Source: Alphaproteobacteria bacterium (GTDB lineage: Bacteria; Pseudomonadota; Alphaproteobacteria; RF32; CAG-239). Taken from it: DNA of 33,826 nt. The stretch spans positions 1 to 33,826 of the forward strand of contig JAGAZZ010000031.1 in the NCBI GenBank assembly GCA_017939155.1. Direction: 5' to 3'. The notes below the pieces were generated by a model that saw only the letters and a list, made by a program, of their open reading frames with translations, did no database searches and had not been told where the DNA came from. The position numbers were made by a program, and so were the translations under genes. Of this stretch, positions 1 through 8,120 are shown piece by piece (the first letter of the stretch is position 1; each line of letters starts with the position of its first letter).

Positions 1-290
1 CCTTCAACGACTTGATTTATTTGTTGCTCTATTACCATATTAATTAAAGAGCCTTGCAAACCTGACAAAAACCCGTTTATATCAATCAATTCTGAAAAAT
101 TAAACCCTTGGGTTGTCATTAGTTCTATCTGATTAACTTGTTGGCTGACTTTAGCCTTGGCATCTGTTATTCGTTGCAGAATATCGCTTATTTTAGCACT
201 AATTTGTCCCGGGTCAATCATTAAAGCTGAGGCAGGTTGCGCATTGCTTATGAGCATCATTACTATTAAAAATGTTTGTATTTTTTTCAT
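1..290 (-). CDS. TrbJ/VirB5-like secreted protein, partial (C-terminus beyond left edge)
   Basis: The start codon is the ATG at 288-290 (read on the minus strand), with an AAGGAA ribosome site just upstream; 96 complete codons are visible before the left edge. The N-terminus is a typical Sec signal peptide (MKKIQ, a hydrophobic core, then QPASA), and the mature chain opens with LMIDPGQISAKISDIL and a Gln/Lys-rich helical stretch. The hydrophobic-Asp opening right after the signal peptide resembles TrbJ/VirB5-family minor pilins and is shared by the three genes upstream. It lies 23 nt after the preceding stop, so it is probably the same operon. The family assignment is inferred from position and the N-terminal motif; the missing C-terminus could change it. 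Confidence 0.55.
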   Translation of the reverse strand, partial: MKKIQTFLIVMMLISNAQPASALMIDPGQISAKISDILQRITDAKAKVSQQVNQIELMTTQGFNFSELIDINGFLSGLQGSLINMVIEQQINQVVE

Positions 291-313
291 AACCGTTCCT
301 TTTCTATACCTAC

Positions 314-1000
314 TCATTTGCTTTGTTGCGTTAACTCTGCTGTTGCCTCGGCTCCTATCATATAGGCGCGAAGTTCCAAAATGCGCGCTAAGCGGCTATC
401 TGTAAAAATAGCGACAACGTCTTGGGCATACAATATCTCTTCCAAGTTATCGTTTTGGAAGTCTTTTTTGTATAATTTTCCGTCTTCTTTCTGAATACTG
501 TTACGTGTTGTTATCCCTTTGGCAAACATTGTGGATAATTCATCTGTAACAACAGCATTGTTATCTTTACGATTTTTGCTTAAATTTTTTATATCTTCCC
601 CTTGCCCTCTTTTGTAAATGTAGGTTTGCATAACATCTGTTATCAAAGATTCACTTTTTATTTTACTTAAATCGCCTTTAGCTAATGCTGAACCAGACAT
701 TACCTTGATGTCTTTAATTTTACGTTTTACAAATCCAGCCGCATCGATTCCGAGAGCTTTATATGCATCTTTATCGCATTTCAAAGGATTACTAAAACAC
801 CCTTTTCCCGCCTCAAACCCTTGCTTTGCTCTTTTTTCAAGGTCTCTTTTCTTTTTTGCGTATTCATTAGCTTTATTTTTTAGTTCTTTAGCAAGCTCGA
901 GGACAGATGGAACTTTTGCTATCGGGTCGATAACTGCATAACTGCTTTTGGCGCACATAAGCATTGATAAACACAATATTATTATGATTTTTTTGGTCAT
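314..1000 (-). CDS. Secreted T4SS-associated protein, TrbJ/VirB5-like N-terminus
   Basis: This 228-residue protein has a signal peptide ending at about residue 22 (KSSYA), then VIDPIAK and a Lys/Glu-rich predicted helical region (residues 30-65). Two cysteines at about residues 68 and 74 could form a disulfide in the periplasm. Its ATG overlaps the TGA of the preceding 735-residue gene as ATGA, which implies translational coupling. The stop is TGA at 314-316. I do not recognise the C-terminal two thirds. The position directly after VirB4 and two TrbJ-like genes, plus the V-x-D opening, suggests a periplasmic or pilus-tip component of the secretion system. Confidence 0.6.
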   Translation of the reverse strand: MTKKIIIILCLSMLMCAKSSYAVIDPIAKVPSVLELAKELKNKANEYAKKKRDLEKRAKQGFEAGKGCFSNPLKCDKDAYKALGIDAAGFVKRKIKDIKVMSGSALAKGDLSKIKSESLITDVMQTYIYKRGQGEDIKNLSKNRKDNNAVVTDELSTMFAKGITTRNSIQKEDGKLYKKDFQNDNLEEILYAQDVVAIFTDSRLARILELRAYMIGAEATAELTQQSK

Positions 1001-3204
1001 TGTTCTTCTCCCCCTTCTGACTTCCCGAAGTATGAATAATCCATTGTGCTTAAATCTTTTGCAATTTCAGCTTGTAAGTTTTGGGCATCAGCTTCAATTA
1101 TGGTTAGGAGTTGTTGCGTTGCATAGTAATTAACTTCTGCTCCGGCGGCATAATCATCTCTTGCCGTTGTTGCTTCTTTTAATCCTTTTTGAAGGCTGAT
1201 AAGATTGGTTTCCTGTGCCTCAGGCTTATAGTCGTCACTTGACCTTATATTATTCATAACTGCTCCGGCCAGCATATCAAAAGAACTATCAGTCATAGCT
1301 TGAGATTGTTTTCTTTGCCACAATTTTTTCGTTTTTTCATCACCTTTACCTTCACCACGTCCGGCATTTAAGGCATATTTATACATACAATCAGCAATCG
1401 TTGTTTCGGCCTGCGCGATTTTTGTCTTGTCATACTTGTCTGTTGGCGCTAAAGAAGCATCATCTGCCTTTATCTCACAATGTTGCAACATCATATTCGG
1501 AAAAACGGCTTTTTTTTCTTTTTTTTCCCCAACGTCAACCTCTACCAAGTTTCCAGCTTCTTCCGCCGGGACGTATTCATAACGATGGTCCAGATAAAGC
1601 GTTTCTAAATCTTTAAAGCGTCTGACCACTTCTTTAGCGCGATATACGGCATCAACGCTCCTCACATCGCTCCAAAGACGTACTGCTTCAAAATCTGCTA
1701 ACCCCATCAAAATATTTGCGTTGCGCGTTTGGTCTATATCTTGCAGCATATTTGTTAAGACACGCCAGGTTGCGTTGTCATTGTCTTCATCTTCAATATC
1801 CAACCACATTGCAACATTTTGCTTTATTTTGCTTATGTTAACGATATTTGCGATACTGTAATCTTCAAACAAATGTTTATAAACTCCGTCTTTTTCGTAG
1901 CCTTTATCTTTATAGACCTCTTCCATTTCATACGGGTTACAATCTTTATCTTCGGGACCAGGATTTCCTTGACACCAATATTCCTTTTCGGTTTTGGCGG
2001 CGCTAACACAATCACGAAAATCTTGCATTTTTTCTTCTATATTTTTAACTGTTGAAAAATCACGTTTTTTACATTCAAACTCCTTTGAATATAAAAAACG
2101 TTTATCACTATCCTCAGCATAAACGCCGGTTAGAAAAATTCCCTCATGATTTTCTTGATAATTAAAAGCAAATTTTTGCTTCGATAAGATATCCGAAGCA
2201 CTATTTTGCTGCGGTTCGTCCTCGTCTGAGTAATCTTTGTTATTCCCTATGCTATTTAAGATATTTTCTTTCAGATTAACAATATCACCAGAGATTTCAT
2301 CAATTTTTGCGACTATCCTTTCAACATCGGCTTTATTTATCACGCTTGATGACGACGCAACATTTTGCCTGAAAATCTTTCCGGCTCTTGTAAACTCTTC
2401 ATTTGTAATCCGTTTGGCATAATAGTCATCTACGGCTTGGATATAAGTGTCATAAGCTGCGATGATTTTGCGGTCTTCTGCGGCGTATTTGCTCTCCGCT
2501 TCGGATAAAATGACAACTGCGTCTTGCTCTAACTTTTTGATTTTGGCTTTAATATCTGCTGCCTCATCCAAAAGTTGCTGTTTCGTATTTTCATCTAACT
2601 CACTTTCTGCCGTAACAGCGGTTACTAAATCCTCTACTGCTTGATTAGCATTTGCCAAATTGGTTGTGATTGCTGCTTTTGCACCATTAAACAGTTCGTT
2701 GTTTTGCTTTACATTGTTTTGATGTTCAGCTTTTGCATCCTTGATATTTTCCAATAATTCATCTTTATCTACGCCTTCTTCAATTCCATTTTCAGTGTCA
2801 TCAGTAACTTTTTGTACCAGTTCTTCTTCTATTTGGCTTGTTTGGGTTGTTTTTTTAGTAGTTGTAGCAAAGATTGAGCTAACATTGGTCACACTCTTAA
2901 CAGATTGTTTAGTAATATTATCAGCTGCGTCTTTAATTTTTGCCATCATTCCGTCAAGTTCTGCGGCATACTTCATCATGGAATTGGCTTGGTTACCTAT
3001 CGCTGTGAAAGTTTCCGTATAATTATTGATTTGGGCTTTAGCTATGTCTATTTGCTTTAATCCTGTGGTAATACTGTTTGTAAAGGAGGCAATTTGTGTC
3101 ATATCGATTACAGGCCAAACAAAAGCAAACGCGGGATGCACTCCTAAAAAAGCAATGCACATTATATTGGCTATTAATATTTTTGCTGTCATTCTTTTTT
3201 TCAT
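997..3204 (-). CDS. Large TrbJ/VirB5-like secreted coiled-coil protein
   Basis: A longer frame begins at 3234, but I choose the ATG at 3204 because AGGGAG sits 5-6 nt upstream and the resulting N-terminus (MKKRMTAK, hydrophobic core, HPAFA) is a clean signal peptide. The protein is 735 residues. The mature N-terminus reads FVWPVIDMTQIASF, followed by TTGL, AKAQ and a later IGN; the neighbouring 357-residue protein has the same pattern, so the two are probably paralogous at this end. Residues about 100-330 are rich in Glu, Lys, Ala and Gln and look like extended coiled coil. The C-terminal half carries several Cys residues that could pair in the periplasm. TrbJ/VirB5 proteins are normally about 220-280 residues, so this is greatly enlarged. 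No enzymatic motif was seen. Confidence 0.6.
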   Translation of the reverse strand: MKKRMTAKILIANIMCIAFLGVHPAFAFVWPVIDMTQIASFTNSITTGLKQIDIAKAQINNYTETFTAIGNQANSMMKYAAELDGMMAKIKDAADNITKQSVKSVTNVSSIFATTTKKTTQTSQIEEELVQKVTDDTENGIEEGVDKDELLENIKDAKAEHQNNVKQNNELFNGAKAAITTNLANANQAVEDLVTAVTAESELDENTKQQLLDEAADIKAKIKKLEQDAVVILSEAESKYAAEDRKIIAAYDTYIQAVDDYYAKRITNEEFTRAGKIFRQNVASSSSVINKADVERIVAKIDEISGDIVNLKENILNSIGNNKDYSDEDEPQQNSASDILSKQKFAFNYQENHEGIFLTGVYAEDSDKRFLYSKEFECKKRDFSTVKNIEEKMQDFRDCVSAAKTEKEYWCQGNPGPEDKDCNPYEMEEVYKDKGYEKDGVYKHLFEDYSIANIVNISKIKQNVAMWLDIEDEDNDNATWRVLTNMLQDIDQTRNANILMGLADFEAVRLWSDVRSVDAVYRAKEVVRRFKDLETLYLDHRYEYVPAEEAGNLVEVDVGEKKEKKAVFPNMMLQHCEIKADDASLAPTDKYDKTKIAQAETTIADCMYKYALNAGRGEGKGDEKTKKLWQRKQSQAMTDSSFDMLAGAVMNNIRSSDDYKPEAQETNLISLQKGLKEATTARDDYAAGAEVNYYATQQLLTIIEADAQNLQAEIAKDLSTMDYSYFGKSEGGEEQ

Positions 3205-3226
3205 TGCAGTCTCCCTAATAATCTTA

Positions 3227-4300
3227 TCAATCATCCGATTTTAATAATTTTTCTATGTTTGCTTTTAACTTATCGGTTTCATTCTGGACGATAACCGTTT
3301 CCTGCTGATATTTTTTAATTACGCTTATATCCGGAGCGGCATTGATTGAGGCGGCGCTGAGTTTAAGCTCATTGCCGACATTAATTACATCTGCTCTGTC
3401 AACATTGCCATTCAGATAAGCGATAATAACTTTTTTGTAGTTATTTAAGCCGTCTTCAATCTTTTCCTTATATTGCCGATTATAATTTTTTTTCGCACTT
3501 TCAACAATATCTATTCCCCATTCGGAAAGTGTTTGCTCTTTTTTTGCAAGCGTATCCACTTCTTTTTGCAAATCGTTTTTATGTTGTTCGGTTAATTTAT
3601 CTGTCTGCACCAAAGCGCTTTTTAAGCTATTAAATGCTTTTTGGTTTATCTCGGCTGTTGCATTAAGGTTGCTTATGGCTAAATCGAGCACATCATTTGT
3701 TTGGATAAATATTTGAGTATTTTCTTCTTTTATGCTGTCAAAAGAAGTTAAAATTTCGTCTTTAAAAGTATCGGTAGAGCTTACTTCTTCCTCTTCCTCC
3801 TCTTCCTCAATACTAATATTTTCTTCTAACCAAGCTAATTTTATCTCACTTTTAGTCTGTATTTGAGATTGCCTACGACCTTTGTTTTTTAAAATACTTT
3901 CTGTCTGGTCTACAAATTGTCCTATCAATCCTTGATGAGTACCTTGCGTGTTTCCGAGTATACCAGGAAGCCTATCTACAATATTTTTATTACTACCAAG
4001 GTTATTGCTAATTGTGTTAGTAAGACTGCTCACCTCTCCGGTTATGGCTTCATTTAGCTTTGAGAGGTCTTGCCCGTAGGCTGCTATTGTTAGTATTGTA
4101 TTGCCGATTGAACCAAGAGTATTGTTTAGTTCTTTCATTTGGGATTTTGCCTGATTTAGAGAATCTAACCCTGTTCTTATGTTGGAAATAATCGGACTAA
4201 TCTCCTGAAAATCAAAAACAGGCCATAAAGACCATGCCGGTTTTGCCCATAGAGAAATGCAGCAAATAAAGATTGCATAATGCCGCTTATTTAACTTCAT
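3227..4300 (-). CDS. TrbJ/VirB5-like secreted protein with Glu run
   Basis: A 357-residue protein starting at ATG 4298-4300 with GGGGAGAG upstream. Its signal peptide ends near KPAWS and the mature chain opens with LWPVFDFQEISPIISNI, followed by RTGL and SQMKELNNTLGSIGN. This matches the TrbJ/VirB5 pattern of a hydrophobic-Asp opening followed by a helical N/Q-rich region. Residues 165-172 are eight consecutive Glu. The rest is largely helical and charged with no catalytic motif. It is the first gene behind a strong-looking promoter located between it and virB4, and its stop lies 22 nt before the start of the next paralogue. The likely role is a minor pilin or adhesin of the secretion apparatus. 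It shares the N-terminal pattern with the downstream 735-residue protein. Confidence 0.6.
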   Translation of the reverse strand: MKLNKRHYAIFICCISLWAKPAWSLWPVFDFQEISPIISNIRTGLDSLNQAKSQMKELNNTLGSIGNTILTIAAYGQDLSKLNEAITGEVSSLTNTISNNLGSNKNIVDRLPGILGNTQGTHQGLIGQFVDQTESILKNKGRRQSQIQTKSEIKLAWLEENISIEEEEEEEEVSSTDTFKDEILTSFDSIKEENTQIFIQTNDVLDLAISNLNATAEINQKAFNSLKSALVQTDKLTEQHKNDLQKEVDTLAKKEQTLSEWGIDIVESAKKNYNRQYKEKIEDGLNNYKKVIIAYLNGNVDRADVINVGNELKLSAASINAAPDISVIKKYQQETVIVQNETDKLKANIEKLLKSDD

Positions 4301-4341
4301 AATACTTCTCTCCCCTTAAAATAATACTTTCGTTATGGGGA

Positions 4342-4370
4342 ATGGTAACATATTTTTTATTTTTTGTCAA
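4342..4370 (-). promoter_or_regulatory. Sigma70-type promoter for the TrbJ/VirB5-like operon
   Basis: On the minus strand there is an exact TTGACA (4365-4370), a 17-nt spacer, and an extended -10 TGTTACCAT (hexamer at 4342-4347). It lies between the virB4 stop at 4376 and the ATG at 4300, placing the predicted start of transcription near 4335. It would let the VirB5-like genes be expressed apart from virB4. Confidence 0.6.
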
Positions 4371-4375
4371 CATTT

Positions 4376-6832
4376 TTATTCCCCAAAACTATCAAGATTT
4401 AGATATTTAGTCACAAAGCCATCTTCGCCAAACTCTTTAACCAAACTATCCACCAGCAAAACATTTTTGATACCTGAATTGTATAATTTAAGGTATGGTC
4501 CGAGACCGCTTAAGTTTACATCCAGCACTACCGACTCCCCTTTACCATCATCAGCATCCGGACGTTTGAGCAAAATTGCATACGGACAGTCACGATATGA
4601 TTTACCGCTGATAAAGTCATATTCGCTTTCAGTTAGGTTCCACTTTTCATACGATTCAGGTGTGGCTTGGGTATTTCTAAAGAAAATCATTGTTTTACAT
4701 TGTCCGCGCACGGCATCACCAACGCCTAGAGTGTCGATAATATTAGGCTGTTGAAATGCACAGAGATAGGCTTGGCGTTTTTTACGTCCCTCTTGCAGAC
4801 CTTTAATAAACGCATCTCTGAACATTTCATGCTTTAACATCGGTGCGGTTTCATCTATCATAACCAAAGCAGGAGAACCGGTTTCGGTACTTTCGGCGTG
4901 AATACGGTGCATAATATAACTAATTGAAGCCGCCGCCAAAATTTCATCGTCAAAAATTTCAGTAAAATCAAAGGCAACAAAACGGTTTGTGCTTAAATCC
5001 AAACTATCGTGTTCAGCATTAAAAATATTGCCGTATTGGTCAGGATTTACCCAGCGATATAACTCTCGGCGCATAGTTCCGGTCGGCGAGAAGCAGCTTT
5101 TATACAAATTACTTAAAACCCGCTCTTCTGGACGCAGATAATCAAAGGCGGTTGTTACGGCTCGTGCGGCTTCACGTTCAGAAAGCGCATCTTTTGCCAT
5201 CGTAATTGCTTTCAACCAGTTACGCAAGAAAGCACGATTGCTCATTGTATCCCTTGAGTCAAACGGATTTAAGGAAACATTTTTACGCTCGCCGCTAAAG
5301 CCCACATATTTGCCTTTTGCCATGTGGGTAAAGATTTCCGCACCGCGGTGACGGTCAAAGAAATAAACTTTTAAGTCGCTATGACGCATTGCTTGACCAG
5401 CCAAGAAAGTTAACAATGTTGTTTTACCTTGTCCGGTCGGACCGACAATACAACAGTGAGCCACCGCTGATTCTGCCGCGGATATATGGAATTGGAAACG
5501 ATACGGCGACCCGCTCATCGTCCTAAAGACTGTAATTGCCCCCTCGCCCCAGTCACTACGCGGCAAACCGGTTGATAACTGTTCAAATGATACAGCTAAA
5601 GACACCACGCGTGACAGATAGAAATATGTTCTGCCGCAGAGGTCATAGCCGGGAAACTGATTAAAAAATGTCGCTTGAGCAATCCAGTTTTCGCGCACAG
5701 GGGTTACGCTGAACAAACGGCATATTCTCTGAACCTCAGACTCACCAAATTCTATTTCCTTCAGACTATCACCCCTTAAAATAAAGCTCATGGAATATTC
5801 CACCAAAGACTGGTGGTCGGCATCGCTGTCTTCTATCGCCGAAAGAGCTTCGCTATATTGAGCAACTACATCAGAAGAAAAACTTGTCACTGTAGCCATT
5901 TTTTGCTGTTGGACAAGAATCATCCGCGCTTTAGGCTTAAATAAAGGATGAATGTTGTGCAAAACCGTCATCTCGCAATCAATAGCAAGCAATGAAGAAA
6001 TCATTGCTTCATCCATATAATCACCGGAATTCCTTATCCCCATGGTCAGAGCATATTTTTCTTTACCGCCGGAAAAAAACTTTATCACACCTTCTTCGCC
6101 GGTAAAATGGATACCTTCGGCGCTTAACAGTTCTTTTAGTTGGTCACCTTGGGCGGTTCTAACCAAAGGTTTTGGCTTTGTAATGGGATTTAGAGCGCGC
6201 ACAAACGGATAAATCGGACTAAATTCTGCCGAATCGTCTTCTTTTTCTTCAAGAACTTTTACACCATAATCATTTAAGTTTGCCAAAACCGACTGGGAAG
6301 CGTAATTGAGGTCTTTTACCGCGTCTTTACGGTCTTCCACAGAAATAATGATATAGTGGTCGTTTTTATAAACGCGGCTTAAACTTTTGCGCCAAGTGTC
6401 ATCTACAATTTTTAACCATTTGTTGCCAAAATCATCTTTATTTTTCTCCATTTCGACACGTTCGCGAAAAGTCATAACTCGACAGGTTATTTGCATATCT
6501 GCCATATTATCAAGCCAAGCTTTGCGCGCTTCAAACATGGAAAGAACCGTTTCTTCACGGGCAGAGGTTAAATCGACCCCATCAATTTTGAATACCCGAA
6601 CATAACTGCCATTACTGCAACGCAAAGTTACCCTATCAGATAACAGACTATCAAACGGCAAGAAATCGGACACGCGAGACTCTTTTGGCTGAGGCAAAAC
6701 CCAAGTTCCTATTTTTGAAACAAGAGAAACAGCGATTGCCGCAGCCATAATAATACCAAAAGTGGCCACTAAGGCATCAGCACTTTGCAGCCCCTCTGTA
6801 AAAAGCGTATAAAAGTCAAAATTAAGGTTCAA
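4376..6832 (-). CDS. virB4: VirB4/TrbE-type T4SS ATPase
   Basis: An 818-residue protein of normal length for VirB4/TrbE, the cytoplasmic ATPase that powers pilus assembly and substrate transfer at the inner membrane. A hydrophobic segment at about residues 20-45 may anchor it. The Walker A motif GPTGQGKTT is at about residues 462-470 and Walker B (ALVMIDE) at about 653-659. The segment around GLQEGRKKRQAYLCAFQQP matches the conserved VirB4 motif after Walker B, where an R-K-x-x-x-x-x-x-x-x-Q pattern is typical. The start overlaps the virB3 stop by 11 nt, the usual virB3-virB4 coupling. No truncation was seen. Confidence 0.93.
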   Translation of the reverse strand: MNLNFDFYTLFTEGLQSADALVATFGIIMAAAIAVSLVSKIGTWVLPQPKESRVSDFLPFDSLLSDRVTLRCSNGSYVRVFKIDGVDLTSAREETVLSMFEARKAWLDNMADMQITCRVMTFRERVEMEKNKDDFGNKWLKIVDDTWRKSLSRVYKNDHYIIISVEDRKDAVKDLNYASQSVLANLNDYGVKVLEEKEDDSAEFSPIYPFVRALNPITKPKPLVRTAQGDQLKELLSAEGIHFTGEEGVIKFFSGGKEKYALTMGIRNSGDYMDEAMISSLLAIDCEMTVLHNIHPLFKPKARMILVQQQKMATVTSFSSDVVAQYSEALSAIEDSDADHQSLVEYSMSFILRGDSLKEIEFGESEVQRICRLFSVTPVRENWIAQATFFNQFPGYDLCGRTYFYLSRVVSLAVSFEQLSTGLPRSDWGEGAITVFRTMSGSPYRFQFHISAAESAVAHCCIVGPTGQGKTTLLTFLAGQAMRHSDLKVYFFDRHRGAEIFTHMAKGKYVGFSGERKNVSLNPFDSRDTMSNRAFLRNWLKAITMAKDALSEREAARAVTTAFDYLRPEERVLSNLYKSCFSPTGTMRRELYRWVNPDQYGNIFNAEHDSLDLSTNRFVAFDFTEIFDDEILAAASISYIMHRIHAESTETGSPALVMIDETAPMLKHEMFRDAFIKGLQEGRKKRQAYLCAFQQPNIIDTLGVGDAVRGQCKTMIFFRNTQATPESYEKWNLTESEYDFISGKSYRDCPYAILLKRPDADDGKGESVVLDVNLSGLGPYLKLYNSGIKNVLLVDSLVKEFGEDGFVTKYLNLDSFGE

Positions 6833-7112
6833 ATTTGTGTCCTTTCACCTTATATAAGTTTTGTGGCACAACGTTGGTTTGACCAAATGCCTGCAACATT
6901 CCGGAAAGATGCGGGTCTTTAGCGCCCAAAGCAACTACAACCAGATGCCCTAAAACAATTGTTACAATAAAGATTAACGGATTGACTTGCCAGATACCTA
7001 TCCCCATAAACATAAAAGGGATTTGTATTCCGGCATTCAGAGCTGTCGGCAAGACAGGTCCCCAGAAGAGCTTTGGCGGATTAGCCACCGCTTTTAAGAT
7101 TATATCTCTCAT
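6822..7112 (-). CDS. virB3: VirB3-like inner-membrane T4SS protein
   Basis: A 96-residue protein with the short N-terminal NPPKLFWGP segment and two adjacent hydrophobic stretches (about residues 22-42 and 45-64), the layout of VirB3/TrbD. VirB3 is an inner-membrane partner of VirB4 and is required for pilus biogenesis. The ATG at 7110-7112 follows a GAGGGG ribosome site. Its end overlaps virB4 by 11 nt, which strongly supports the assignment. Confidence 0.85.
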   Translation of the reverse strand: MRDIILKAVANPPKLFWGPVLPTALNAGIQIPFMFMGIGIWQVNPLIFIVTIVLGHLVVVALGAKDPHLSGMLQAFGQTNVVPQNLYKVKGHKFEP

Positions 7113-7141
7113 TTGTTATCCCCTCTATATTTATGAGGTTT

Positions 7142-7150
7142 ATTATAACA
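7142..7150 (-). promoter_or_regulatory. Extended -10 promoter upstream of virB3
   Basis: The minus strand carries a perfect extended -10, TGTTATAAT, about 30 nt upstream of the virB3 start. No good -35 hexamer precedes it, as often tolerated with an extended -10. It sits in the 97-nt AT-rich gap between the last pilin gene and virB3, so virB3-virB4 may be transcribed separately from the pilins. Confidence 0.45.
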
Positions 7151-7209
7151 AGAAATTCTTACAAAACTATTAAATTTAAAAAATTTATTTCAGCTTTAAG
7201 GTTGGAAAG

Positions 7210-7569
7210 TTATAAGCTACTGCTATGTCCTTCTGACACAACAGCGTCGTCTATCGTATCTTTAAAATTCAAACCAACATTTCCATCCACAATATAAACA
7301 ATCATCGCCCCAACGCCGGAGAGGAAAAAAAGACAAATAAAAATATACCCCAAATGTTTGAAATTAATCTTGCCACTAATAGCCAAGAACGTGAACATTA
7401 TGATACCAAAACCTGAAAGAACTATAGCCAGTTTACGAAAGCCTTCAGCAAAATCAGTGGTTTTCTTTGCCAACTCTTCAAACACATCAGCATAAGCCTC
7501 AGAATTTAACAAGACTAAAAACAAGAAACAGATTAATGAAAAACTAATGATTTTTTGTATCTTTTTCAT
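7210..7569 (-). CDS. VirB2/TrbC-like pilin, third in tandem
   Basis: The start is ATG 7567-7569, chosen because AGGAGA lies 6-7 nt upstream and the product (119 residues) begins with a signal peptide (MKKIQKIISF to SEAYA). Two hydrophobic segments follow, at about residues 43-65 and 72-94, separated by a short polar loop SGKINFKH. This signal peptide plus two-helix hairpin with a central Gly-Lys loop is the VirB2/TrbC pilin layout. It is 10 nt downstream of the second pilin gene and transcribed with it. It is the most diverged of the three copies and has a longer C-terminal tail. Confidence 0.75.
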   Translation of the reverse strand: MKKIQKIISFSLICFLFLVLLNSEAYADVFEELAKKTTDFAEGFRKLAIVLSGFGIIMFTFLAISGKINFKHLGYIFICLFFLSGVGAMIVYIVDGNVGLNFKDTIDDAVVSEGHSSSL

Positions 7570-7579
7570 AACTTTTCTC

Positions 7580-7909
7580 CTATTTTCCGTCCATGACACC
7601 CTCGGGAATTTCATTAGCCCCTTCGGGAGAGAACATCGTAACAAAACCAAGGCAAGCGCTGATAACGATTAAGCCGATAACAATGGCGGTCAACCATTTC
7701 CAGTTGATGTTACCAAAAAAACCGCCAATACAAACACAGATAATGCCTATTGCCGAAGCCGGATAAATAATCCGCCGCAGACCGGTAAATATTGTTTTTC
7801 CCGCATCTGTTAGCGCCTCAAACGCGGCAAACGCATCTGAAGGCATACTAATCACCAGTGCCAAAGCTAAAAACAAAATCAGCATTTTTTTATCTATCAG
7901 TTCAGACAT
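7580..7909 (-). CDS. VirB2/TrbC-like pilin, second in tandem
   Basis: Start ATG 7907-7909 with GGAGAGA upstream gives 109 residues: a signal peptide ending near SDAFA, then two membrane helices (about residues 44-64 and 70-91) joined by a GGFFGNINWKW loop that is very typical of VirB2 pilins. A longer in-frame extension to 7996 has no ribosome site and would hide the signal peptide, so it is rejected. VirB2 is the main pilus subunit of VirB-type secretion systems and is inserted in the inner membrane before assembly. Three different copies lie here in a row. Confidence 0.8.
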   Translation of the reverse strand: MSELIDKKMLILFLALALVISMPSDAFAAFEALTDAGKTIFTGLRRIIYPASAIGIICVCIGGFFGNINWKWLTAIVIGLIVISACLGFVTMFSPEGANEIPEGVMDGK

Positions 7910-7937
7910 CTCATCTCTCCTTTTTAGGGTTATTTTT

Positions 7938-7966
7938 ATACTAGCACAAATATTAAAATTTTTCCA
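7938..7966 (-). promoter_or_regulatory. Promoter for the second and third VirB2-like genes
   Basis: Minus-strand extended -10 TGCTAGTAT (hexamer 7938-7943) with TGGAAA (7961-7966) 17 nt upstream. Predicted transcription start near 7931, leaving a leader of about 22 nt. The -35 is weak but the extended -10 is good, and a hairpin upstream (8075-8098) would otherwise isolate these genes from the first pilin transcript. Confidence 0.45.
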
Positions 7967-8026
7967 GCAAAAAAAGGAAGATAAATAATTTCCCATTTCA
8001 TTGTTTTTACGTCATTTTCTCTCTTC

Positions 8027-8041
8027 GTAACAAAAATTTCA
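8027..8041 (-). promoter_or_regulatory. Copy 2 of a shared upstream element
   Basis: The plus strand reads GTAACAAAAATTTCA. The same 15-mer with one change occurs at 8603-8617 upstream of the paralogous pilin gene at 8483. Measured to its centre, this copy lies about 103 nt before the predicted transcription start. Proposed as an activator or regulator site; the factor is unknown. Confidence 0.4.
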
Positions 8042-8070
8042 TATTTGTTTAGAGTTTTAATTTTGACATA

Positions 8071-8098
8071 GAAAAACCCGCGTTATAAAACGCGGGTT
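8071..8098 (-). terminator. Rho-independent terminator after the first VirB2-like gene
   Basis: A perfect 10-bp stem (8075-8084 with 8089-8098, containing CCCGCG) with an ATAA loop begins 22 nt after the stop of the pilin gene at 8121. On the minus strand the stem runs into a short T tract (TTTTTC). It should end or attenuate the first pilin transcript before the second pilin gene. Confidence 0.7.
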
Positions 8099-8120
8099 AT
8101 CTTTTTTGAAATGATGTGGC

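Noticed and set aside
4335..4754. 139-codon plus-strand frame over the virB4 end.
   Set aside because: Antisense to the conserved C-terminus of VirB4 and without a motif.
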